Shown here: positions 1 through 5,397 of the stretch, piece by piece
Numbering within the stretch: the stretch's first letter is position 1
Layout of the letters: each line of letters starts with the position of its first letter
NCBI GenBank assembly: GCA_027065635.1
Contig: JAMONQ010000145.1
Coordinates: forward strand, 1 to 5,655
Length of the DNA stretch: 5,655 bases
Source of the DNA: Campylobacterales bacterium
Lineage (GTDB): Bacteria; Campylobacterota; Campylobacteria; Campylobacterales; Hydrogenimonadaceae
Direction: 5' to 3'
Program-made: the position numbers and the translations under genes
The notes under the pieces: model-generated
Told to the model about the DNA's origin: nothing
Databases searched by the model: none
Seen by the model: only the letters and a program-made list of their open reading frames with translations

Positions 1-1
1 G

Positions 2-709
2 ACTCTCGGTAAGCTGGCCGGTTCCAACGCCGTGGTGATTGCCGACGAGATCAAAGCGCACCTCGAGTCGATCAAGCCGAAACTGGACGAGATGGGAATA
101 GGCTATATGCTTACCCGTGACTATGGAAAGCGTGCAAACGATGCGGTCAACGAACTTGTCAGCCATATTCTGGTAACCATCGTCATCATAGCTGTCATGC
201 TCGTATTCTTCCTCGGATGGAAAGAGTCTTTGATAGTTACATTTACCGTTCCGGCAATTCTTGCGATCACTCTTTTTATCGCATATATATCCGGTCAGAC
301 GATAAACAGGATCACGCTGTTTGCGTTTCTGCTCTCTTTGGGGCTGCTGGTCGATGCGGCGATTATCGTCATCGAGAACATTCACCGGCACCTGCATGCA
401 CACGACGCTGTAGACAGAGATATGGACGAGATAATGGTGGAGGCCACAGACGAGATCGGAGCGCCTACAAACATTGCGACTCTCGCCATCATTCTTACCA
501 TGGTACCGATGGCGTTCGTAGGGGGAATGATGGGACAGTTCATGAAGCCGATTCCCGAAAACGTGCCCGTAGCGCTTGTGGCGTCTCTTGTGGTTGCGTA
601 TATCTTCACCCCCTATCTTGGAAGAAGGCTCCTTAAAAAGCCGCACTTCCACCATCATCGACACCATTGGAACAAAGAGAAGCCCAAGGCTGAAGGAGGT
701 GCACAGTGA
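2..709 (+). CDS. RND efflux permease, N-terminal half (5'-partial)
   Basis: The frame is open from the window edge, so the true start lies upstream; the GTG at 32 is internal. The visible 235 residues match the end of the first half of an AcrB/CusA-type inner-membrane RND permease: the end of the first periplasmic porter region, then TM2 (about nt 167-220), TM3 (233-296), TM4 (311-382), TM5 (470-545) and TM6 (563-622). TM4 carries LLVDAAIIVIEN, the RND proton-relay motif. It has one Asp (codon 353-355) and Ala where AcrB has the second Asp, as in heavy-metal pumps such as CusA. After TM6 the protein does not continue into TM7 but ends in a cytoplasmic tail rich in His (HFHHHRHH, nt 642-665) and then Lys/Glu. 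The stop TGA overlaps the next gene by 4 bp. Such pumps export drugs, metals or other compounds by proton antiport with a periplasmic adaptor and an outer-membrane channel. The substrate cannot be inferred here. The RND assignment is firm. Confidence 0.9.
   Translation, partial: TLGKLAGSNAVVIADEIKAHLESIKPKLDEMGIGYMLTRDYGKRANDAVNELVSHILVTIVIIAVMLVFFLGWKESLIVTFTVPAILAITLFIAYISGQTINRITLFAFLLSLGLLVDAAIIVIENIHRHLHAHDAVDRDMDEIMVEATDEIGAPTNIATLAIILTMVPMAFVGGMMGQFMKPIPENVPVALVASLVVAYIFTPYLGRRLLKKPHFHHHRHHWNKEKPKAEGGAQ
693..699 (+). promoter_or_regulatory. Ribosome binding site deciding the start of the RND C-terminal-half gene
   Basis: AAGGAGG lies 6 nt before the GTG at 706, inside the last codons of the upstream gene. 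It supports a genuine separate start with 4-bp GTGA overlap and translational coupling, rather than an accidental frameshift in one long gene. Confidence 0.8.
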
Positions 710-2385
710 AGCGCTTCGAGACCTTTATTTTCAACATCCTCGGCTCAAGTGCAAAACAGTGGCTGGTGATAGGCTTGACACTTGCGGCGCTTGCAGGCTC
801 CGTAATGATGCTGCCTACCAAGATTGTATTGGCGAAGATGCTTCCCGGAAAGAGCGCCAATACATTTACAGTCTATGTGCACGCACCGACAGACAGCTCC
901 ATTGAGGAGACAAGAAGGGTTAGCGAGTGTATCGTTACACTGCTGCAAAAAGAGTCTGAAATTACCGATATGGAGATTTATCTCGGTCAGGGTTCACCGC
1001 TCGATTATGCCGGTATGGTAAAAGGTTCCGGTTTCAAAAGCAGTGAGAACGAAGCCGAGATTGTGGTAAACCTTACCGACAAGCATGAGCGAGAAGAGCC
1101 CTCTTTCATGATGGTTCATCGACTCAGACCCGTCATAAAGGCCAACTGTGAGCAGCTAAAAGAGGGTACCGTGATAGAGATGGTGGAGCAGCCGGCAGGT
1201 CCTCCGACACTGGCTGCGGTAGTTGCGGAAATATACGGCAAAGAGTATGACGGTATATATCGACTCAGCCAGAAAGTAGCCGAAATTTTCAAAAAGAATC
1301 CGGATCTTGTCGATGTCAATGTAATGGCGGACGATCCGTACAAAAAATTCGAGCTTGTGCCAAACTCCGACAAAATAGCCAGGTCGGGACTGAGTGTCGA
1401 GCAGGTCAACAAGATCCTCTATCTTGCGTTTGAGGGGATGGTCGTAGCTCCCAAAAACAGCAAGAACTATCCTGATCAGATAGGACTTTTCGTCAGATTG
1501 AGCGATAAGACAAGAAGATTGGCAAATAGTGATCGTAACGCTTTGGAGGCGAAACTCGCATCCTTGAAACTTATGAACAAGAAAGGGATGCTGGTGCCTA
1601 TCAATGAAGTCGTGGATGTAGTACAGGTGGACGCATCTCCTACCCTGATGCAAAAGAATCTGAGGCGTATGATAAACGTTACGGCCGAAACCGATCTGGT
1701 ATCCCAGGTATATCCGCTTCTCGATGTCAGAGAGAAGATCATGAACGAACTTGCGGATGAGTACGAAATCACGACTACCGACTATCTGTTCAACCTTCAG
1801 CTAAAGGATAAAAAGAGCGGTGAAGTGTTCGACTTGAAATGGGATGGCGAAATGAAGGTGACTCTAGATACTTTCAGGGATCTTGGAGCGGCTTTCATAG
1901 CGGCACTTATTCTGATTTTCCTGCTTTTGGTCGTATACTACAAGAACTTTACCATCAGCGGGATCGTGTTGGCTGGAAGCTTCCTCTCCATAATAGGTGT
2001 CATTGTGGGCCACTGGGTAGCGGATCTTGTGACCGAGCACACATTCTTCCTGACAGCGACATCCCTGATAGGATTTATTGCACTGATGGGAATCAGTTCG
2101 CGTAACTCACTGCTGTTAATCGATTTCGCGAAGGCTCTGATGGTGGAAAAAGGCTTTGACAAACAGCATGCGATCGCGGTAGCGAGTGCGACAAGAGCCA
2201 AGCCAATCATGCTGACCGCTATCGCCATCATCCTCGGTTCCGCTCTGCTGGCGAGCGACCCGATCTTCGGCGGCCTCGGCGTCGCCTTGATATCAGGGAC
2301 TGTGGCGGCCGTGATAGTATCGTTGATATTCATACCGGTCCTGATGTATCGTGCCAAAGCGATGGACAAGATTGCGGAGGAGTAG
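706..2385 (+). CDS. RND efflux permease, C-terminal half
   Basis: This 559-residue protein corresponds to the second half of an RND permease, which is normally one chain of about 1000 residues. Visible in order are a short cytoplasmic lead, TM7 (about residues 19-38), a large periplasmic porter/docking region (about 40-388), TM8 (394-412), TM9 (417-440), TM10 (447-470), TM11 (500-517) and TM12 (522-547). TM10 holds GISSRNSLLLIDF, with Arg466 at the place of AcrB Lys940. TM11 begins RAKPIMLTAIA, with Lys499 at the place of AcrB Arg971, so both relay positions stay basic. The GTG start is chosen because AAGGAGG precedes it by 6 nt and the frame is closed by TGA at 691-693. The protein should pair with the N-terminal half encoded just upstream to form one pump protomer, which is inference from family architecture. 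No adaptor or outer-membrane partner is in view; they may lie upstream. Confidence 0.9.
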   Translation: MKRFETFIFNILGSSAKQWLVIGLTLAALAGSVMMLPTKIVLAKMLPGKSANTFTVYVHAPTDSSIEETRRVSECIVTLLQKESEITDMEIYLGQGSPLDYAGMVKGSGFKSSENEAEIVVNLTDKHEREEPSFMMVHRLRPVIKANCEQLKEGTVIEMVEQPAGPPTLAAVVAEIYGKEYDGIYRLSQKVAEIFKKNPDLVDVNVMADDPYKKFELVPNSDKIARSGLSVEQVNKILYLAFEGMVVAPKNSKNYPDQIGLFVRLSDKTRRLANSDRNALEAKLASLKLMNKKGMLVPINEVVDVVQVDASPTLMQKNLRRMINVTAETDLVSQVYPLLDVREKIMNELADEYEITTTDYLFNLQLKDKKSGEVFDLKWDGEMKVTLDTFRDLGAAFIAALILIFLLLVVYYKNFTISGIVLAGSFLSIIGVIVGHWVADLVTEHTFFLTATSLIGFIALMGISSRNSLLLIDFAKALMVEKGFDKQHAIAVASATRAKPIMLTAIAIILGSALLASDPIFGGLGVALISGTVAAVIVSLIFIPVLMYRAKAMDKIAEE

Positions 2386-2586
2386 ATGGGCGAATTTGGC
2401 CGTCTCCTTATCGGCCTCGGTATCGCTTTGATAATCTTCGGGATATTTGTCTCCTTCGTAGGGAGGCTTCCCGGAGATATCGTCGTCAAAAGAGAGAACT
2501 TCACACTCTATTTTCCGATAGCGACTTCGATTTTACTCTCCGTCGTTCTTTCGATAATCTTTTACCTCTTTTCCAAGTTTTTTTAG
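2386..2586 (+). CDS. DUF2905 family small membrane protein
   Basis: This 66-residue protein has two hydrophobic segments (about residues 5-25 and 45-63) joined by a short polar turn. The turn carries GRLPGDI (26-32) and is followed by a YFP motif (42-44), the hallmark layout of DUF2905 (full-length domain, about 65-70 residues). The biochemical role of the family is unknown to me. ATG directly follows the TAG of the RND gene, and GGAGG at 2376-2380 gives a 5-nt spacing, so it is very likely co-translated with the pump. Whether it works with the pump or is only a passenger cannot be told. Its end runs into seven T bases at 2578-2584. Confidence 0.85.
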   Translation: MGEFGRLLIGLGIALIIFGIFVSFVGRLPGDIVVKRENFTLYFPIATSILLSVVLSIIFYLFSKFF

Positions 2587-2605
2587 ATAAAATTGCTCAG
2601 GAAAG

Positions 2606-2633
2606 CCGCAGCCGGCTCACCGGTTTATTGCGG
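2606..2633 (+). terminator. Weak dyad after the DUF2905 gene, possible terminator
   Basis: Nested inverted repeats are visible: CCGG-CTCA-CCGG (2612-2623), flanked by CCGCA (2606-2610) and TGCGG (2629-2633). The hairpin is short, has an unpaired side and only TGTTTT further downstream, so it is a poor intrinsic terminator at best. It also overlaps the proposed efp -35 element. Confidence 0.3.
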
Positions 2634-2656
2634 ACTGTTTTCATCCACCGTATATT
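2628..2656 (+). promoter_or_regulatory. Candidate sigma70 promoter for efp
   Basis: TTGCGG (2628-2633), a 17-bp spacer and TATATT (2651-2656) resemble a -35/-10 pair. The -10 matches the consensus at 5 of 6 positions and the -35 at only 3 of 6. Transcription would start near 2663 and leave a leader of about 20 nt carrying AAAAGGA (2672-2678) before the ATG. This is read by eye only. Confidence 0.4.
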
Positions 2657-2683
2657 TACTATTAATTCTTTAAAAGGATATAG

Positions 2684-3253
2684 ATGGCAACGATAGGAAT
2701 GGGAGATCTGAAAAAGGGAATCCGTTTGGAGATTGACGGACAGCCTTACAGAGTGGTAGAGTACCAGCATGTAAAACCGGGCAAAGGTGCGGCATTTGTG
2801 CGTATCAAGATCAAGTCTCTGTCGACCGGTCGAGTGATCGAAAAGACGGTTCATGCAGGCGACAAGTTCGAAACGCCGAATCTTGAGCAAAAAACGATGC
2901 AGTATCTTTACGATGACGGGGAGATGCTGCAGTTTATGGATACCTCTACCTACGAGCAGATCGGTCTGACTCACGATCAGGTAGGAGATGATGTCATCAA
3001 GTTCATGGACGAGGGGTTTACGGTAGATATCCTTTTCCACAACGGAAAACCCATTACCGTCGAGCTTCCGCAGGTCGTCGAGCTTGAAGTTGTAGAGACA
3101 CCGCCGAATTTCAAAGGTGACACTTCCAGCGGCAGCCGCAAACCGGCCACACTCAAAACCGGTGCGGTCGTTCAGGTACCTTATCACATTCTCGAAGGCG
3201 ACAAGATTCGTGTAGATACCGCCGAAGGGAAGTATCTAGACAAGGTCAAGTAG
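2684..3253 (+). CDS. efp: Elongation factor P
   Basis: This 189-residue protein is full length for EF-P, the tRNA-shaped translation factor that binds between the ribosomal P and E sites and relieves stalling at polyproline stretches. It shows the N-terminal KOW-like domain with the tip loop VKPGKGAAF, placing Lys34 at the position that E. coli EpmA/EpmB beta-lysylates. Two OB-type domains follow, with the C-terminal signature KGDTSSG...KPATLKTGAVVQVP (about 144-166). AAAAGGA at 2672-2678 sits 5 nt before the ATG. A promoter-like pair lies upstream and a strong terminator directly downstream, so the gene probably forms its own transcription unit. Lys34 fits the lysylation pathway, but no modification gene is in this window, so the modification state is open. 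The family call is very secure. Confidence 0.98.
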   Translation: MATIGMGDLKKGIRLEIDGQPYRVVEYQHVKPGKGAAFVRIKIKSLSTGRVIEKTVHAGDKFETPNLEQKTMQYLYDDGEMLQFMDTSTYEQIGLTHDQVGDDVIKFMDEGFTVDILFHNGKPITVELPQVVELEVVETPPNFKGDTSSGSRKPATLKTGAVVQVPYHILEGDKIRVDTAEGKYLDKVK

Positions 3254-3259
3254 TCTCAC

Positions 3260-3292
3260 GGGCAGGAGAGTTGATGCCTCCTGCCGCTTTTT
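3260..3292 (+). terminator. Intrinsic terminator after efp
   Basis: A perfect 8-bp stem, GGCAGGAG (3261-3268) with CTCCTGCC (3278-3285), encloses a 9-nt loop. It is followed by GC and then TTTTT at 3288-3292. It begins 7 nt after the efp stop codon. Confidence 0.88.
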
Positions 3293-3314
3293 GAAAAACG
3301 ATTAGGAGGTCGAA

Positions 3315-3866
3315 ATGGCAAAAGTATGCGTTCCGCTGGCTGAAGGCTTTGAGGAGATAGAGGCTGTCGCTCTTGTCGATGTTATGCGACGAGGAGGTAT
3401 CGAAGTGGTTTTAGCCGGTGTAAACGGAGAGTTGATCACCGGTGCCAACGGTATCACGGTAAAAGCCGATACCGATATCAAATATGTCGTTGCCGACGAA
3501 CTCGATATGGTGGTACTGCCTGGCGGATGGGGAGGAACCCATGTGCTTGCCGAAAACGAGACGGTTCAGCAGCTTCTGCGGGATATGAAGGCCAAAGAGA
3601 AGATCGTCGGTGCTATCTGTGCGGCACCTTTCGCTCTGAAAGAGGCTGGAGTTCTGGGTGAGCGCTATACCTGCTATCCGAGTGTCGAAGAGCAGATAGG
3701 GCCGGATGGGTATACCGACAAAGAGAAAGTGGTCGTAGACGGGAATGTCATGACTTCGAGGGGTCCCGGTACGGCCATATGCTTCGGCTTGGAGATCGTG
3801 AGAAAATTCGTAGGCGAAGAGACCTATCTTTCGCTCAAGGAGGGGCTGCTGGCAGACTACTGCTGA
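3315..3866 (+). CDS. DJ-1/PfpI superfamily protein (DJ-1/YajL type)
   Basis: This 183-residue protein has the usual length of a single DJ-1/YajL domain with a Rossmann-like fold. Motifs are AEGFEEIEA at the N-terminus (Glu16 at the place of human DJ-1 Glu18), DVMRRGGIEVVLAG, VVLPGG (66-71), the nucleophile elbow GAICAAP with Cys102 (human Cys106), and TSRGPGTA (147-154). Human DJ-1 His126 appears to be replaced by Tyr121 (TCYPS). Family members are linked to oxidative-stress sensing, chaperone and glyoxalase/deglycase activities, some of them disputed. The peptidase label often given to PfpI relatives is not supported here. AGGAGGT at 3304-3310 precedes the ATG by 4 nt. No clear promoter separates it from the efp terminator, so it may depend on read-through or on a promoter I cannot recognise. 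Its last 10 bp overlap the end of aroK on the other strand. Confidence 0.92.
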   Translation: MAKVCVPLAEGFEEIEAVALVDVMRRGGIEVVLAGVNGELITGANGITVKADTDIKYVVADELDMVVLPGGWGGTHVLAENETVQQLLRDMKAKEKIVGAICAAPFALKEAGVLGERYTCYPSVEEQIGPDGYTDKEKVVVDGNVMTSRGPGTAICFGLEIVRKFVGEETYLSLKEGLLADYC

Positions 3867-4375
3867 CGAGCCTCTTTTAAAATCTCTTTCGCGATACTCT
3901 CTGTATCCTTTCCGCTGACATCTATAATGATGTCGGCAACTTTTTCGTAAGCTTCATAGCGTTCGTCAAAAAGCCTTTTCGCTTTCTCTATATCCTGAAA
4001 GAGCGGTCTCTTTTTCAGCTTCTTTTTTGCATTGGGCGCACTCATGATCCTGTTTAAGATCCAGGAGAAATCTGCCTTTAGATAGACAACCGTTCCGATA
4101 TTGTTGAGGTTTTTTACCTTGTAGAAACCTCCGCCGGTGGAGATGACGGCATTCGTGACGTTTTTGGCAAGCCAGTCGGCACATTTTTGCTCGAGTGCCC
4201 TAAAAGCCTCCTCACCTGCTCTTTCAAAAATCTTCTTTATTCTCGTATTGGTCATACTTTCGATCATATCGTCCGTATCGAGAGCAAAAAGAGCTTCGTC
4301 GCACCTTGCAAGCTCTCTTGCAAGAGCACCTTTTCCAACTCCCATGAATCCTACAAGAAGGATGTTTTTTCGCAT
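3857..4375 (-). CDS. aroK: Shikimate kinase
   Basis: This 172-residue protein has normal length for shikimate kinase, which phosphorylates the 3-hydroxyl of shikimate with ATP in the chorismate pathway in the cytoplasm. Visible are the P-loop GFMGVGKG (9-16), the shikimate-binding DTD (33-35) with Asp35, Arg59 in EEAFRALE, the STGGG loop (79-83), a very Lys-rich lid segment ending in KKRPLF (121-126), and Arg139 in DERYEAY. The odd point is the residue after the P-loop lysine. It is Gly16, followed by Ala17, where most relatives have Ser/Thr to coordinate magnesium. The DNA reads clearly as GGA AAA GGT GCT. The start ATG directly abuts the TAG of the upstream Hpt gene, with only a weak AGGT before it, so translation is probably coupled. 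The gene runs convergently into the DJ-1 gene with a 10-bp overlap and no recognisable terminator between them. Confidence 0.94.
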   Translation of the reverse strand: MRKNILLVGFMGVGKGALARELARCDEALFALDTDDMIESMTNTRIKKIFERAGEEAFRALEQKCADWLAKNVTNAVISTGGGFYKVKNLNNIGTVVYLKADFSWILNRIMSAPNAKKKLKKRPLFQDIEKAKRLFDERYEAYEKVADIIIDVSGKDTESIAKEILKEARQQ

Positions 4376-5098
4376 CTACGCTACCTGTGAATATTCTATT
4401 TTGAGATCGCTTACGGCACTTCTTAGAAGTTCCTGGTACGCCAAAGCGGCCTCAATATCGCTTCCCTCTTTCATTCGGGTATTGTAGTCTATCAAAATAT
4501 CGGCAACTCCGCCAGAGCCTATATTCAAAGCGGCTCCTTTCAAGCCGTGTGTAATATGCTCAATCTCTTCGAAATCTCTCTGCTCTATCTTCTCGTCCAG
4601 ATCGACTATGGCGCTTTCAAGTTGATGGATTAGCTCCAGTACAAACTCATCCGCCTCTTGCGGGCTTAGCCCCATACTCTTGACGAGTCTGTCGTGGGTA
4701 AAGGGCTTGTACTCTTTTTTTCGGATCTCTTCGATTTCGTTTTGTATACCGGTTTTTTCTCCCTCCTCCAGAGAGAGTTTTTTAAACAGCGGCTCGTTTC
4801 CGGAGCTCTCCTTTATCGAATCTTTTTGCTCTTTTGCCTCTTTTTCCTTCGAACTGCCGGTTGTCGACATCTTTTTTTCGTAATCCGGTTTGGGAATGGT
4901 GCGCTCAGGTTTTCGATCAGAAACCTCTCGCTCTCTTCGTATGTATGTATCATGGCTCTCTTCTTTGTCTTCGGTACTCTGCATGATATAGTGGTCGTAC
5001 GATTTTTTGGCCCTGTATTCCGCTACTATCAGCGCCAAAAGAGCAAGAAGTATACCTATGAGGACTATTATGGATATAAAGAGTATTGTACTGAACAT
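4376..5098 (-). CDS. Membrane-anchored Hpt domain protein
   Basis: This 240-residue protein begins with one hydrophobic helix (about residues 5-26) followed by basic residues EYRAKK, which predicts a cytoplasmic C-terminal part. Residues 30-130 are highly charged, Glu/Lys/Ser-rich and probably disordered, with coiled-coil-like stretches near 108-130. The end (about 132-238) is a helical Hpt domain with HITHGLKGAALNIG, in which His184 is the expected phosphoacceptor and GLKG the usual flanking motif. Hpt domains pass phosphate between response-regulator receivers in phosphorelays. No kinase or receiver domain is present nearby, so its partners are unknown. The ATG at 5098 is chosen over upstream starts because AAAGGAG (5104-5110, minus strand) lies 5 nt away. 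The frame stays open upstream to 5353, but those added residues look non-native. The stop abuts the aroK start, implying one transcript. Confidence 0.85.
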   Translation of the reverse strand: MFSTILFISIIVLIGILLALLALIVAEYRAKKSYDHYIMQSTEDKEESHDTYIRREREVSDRKPERTIPKPDYEKKMSTTGSSKEKEAKEQKDSIKESSGNEPLFKKLSLEEGEKTGIQNEIEEIRKKEYKPFTHDRLVKSMGLSPQEADEFVLELIHQLESAIVDLDEKIEQRDFEEIEHITHGLKGAALNIGSGGVADILIDYNTRMKEGSDIEAALAYQELLRSAVSDLKIEYSQVA

Positions 5099-5103
5099 TG
5101 GAG

Positions 5104-5110
5104 CTCCTTT
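5104..5110 (-). promoter_or_regulatory. Ribosome binding site deciding the Hpt protein start
   Basis: On the minus strand AAAGGAG stands 5 nt before the ATG at 5098. It selects the 240-residue protein over the 325-residue reading that extends into the intergenic region. Confidence 0.75.
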
Positions 5111-5279
5111 CGATGACAACGTACTTGCAATTTGGGCTACACTGTTCACATTCATGTAACGGCATAGGCGGCAGATTGACCCAACGGTGCATTCTGCCTT
5201 GCAAAGCGGTTGCGGCAACAGTACTGCTATACAGGTTAAATCGGACAAAACGGCAATCTCCTTAAGCTTCCTTGTTCGC

Positions 5280-5293
5280 AAAAACGAGTTTTT
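5280..5293. repeat. Short A/T-rich inverted repeat upstream of dnaE
   Basis: AAAAAC and GTTTTT form a perfect 6-bp inverted repeat with a 2-bp centre, extended by CG on each side past one unpaired base. It could be an operator or a chance feature of an AT-rich promoter region. Confidence 0.35.
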
Positions 5294-5397
5294 CGATTTA
5301 TCGCTCTCTAACTGGATGTAGAGTAGACTTACAGAAGTTTGTCGCAAAACCATGCCGACTGTTGAAAAAGTCGAGGCCGAAGGCCGAAGGAGAGAGT

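Larger units (their letters stand above)
5099..5397. other. Divergent intergenic spacer between the Hpt gene and dnaE
   Basis: These 299 bp must hold promoters for both flanking operons, but no convincing -35/-10 pair is visible on either strand. Minor dyads are present: GGCAGA/TCTGCC (5170-5175 and 5193-5198), GTTGC-G-GCAAC (5209-5219), CAGTACTG (5219-5226), AAAAAC-GA-GTTTTT (5280-5293) and CGACT/AGTCG (5356-5373). A tandem 7-bp repeat GGCCGAA occurs twice at 5375-5388, just before the dnaE ribosome binding site. I see no tRNA, known riboswitch or protein-coding gene here. Confidence 0.5.

Noticed and set aside
706..709. Programmed -1 frameshift joining the two RND halves
   Set aside because: There is no slippery heptamer or clear downstream hairpin at the overlap, and a ribosome binding site at correct spacing before GTG explains the layout more simply.
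1156..1653. 165-codon open frame on the minus strand
   Set aside because: It is antisense to the periplasmic region of the RND C-terminal half, with no ribosome binding site or recognisable motif.
1938..2504. 188-codon open frame on the minus strand
   Set aside because: It lies fully antisense to the well-supported RND and DUF2905 genes, and its Ile/Pro/Arg-rich translation resembles no family I know.
4694..5116. 140-codon plus-strand frame with Phe-rich hydrophobic stretches
   Set aside because: It is a shadow of the charged linker of the Hpt protein: Glu/Lys codons read in reverse give Phe/Leu/Ser.
5375..5388. Tandem GGCCGAA repeat as a terminator on the minus strand
   Set aside because: Read on the minus strand it gives GGCC-TTC-GGCC followed by TCGACTTTTT, but a 4-bp stem with a 3-nt loop and an interrupted T-run is too weak, and no minus-strand gene ends there.
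5099..5397. Possible tRNA or structured RNA in the divergent spacer
   Set aside because: A GGTTAAATC stretch near 5234 resembles a T-loop, but the flanking stem does not pair and no acceptor or anticodon arm is found. The other dyads are short.
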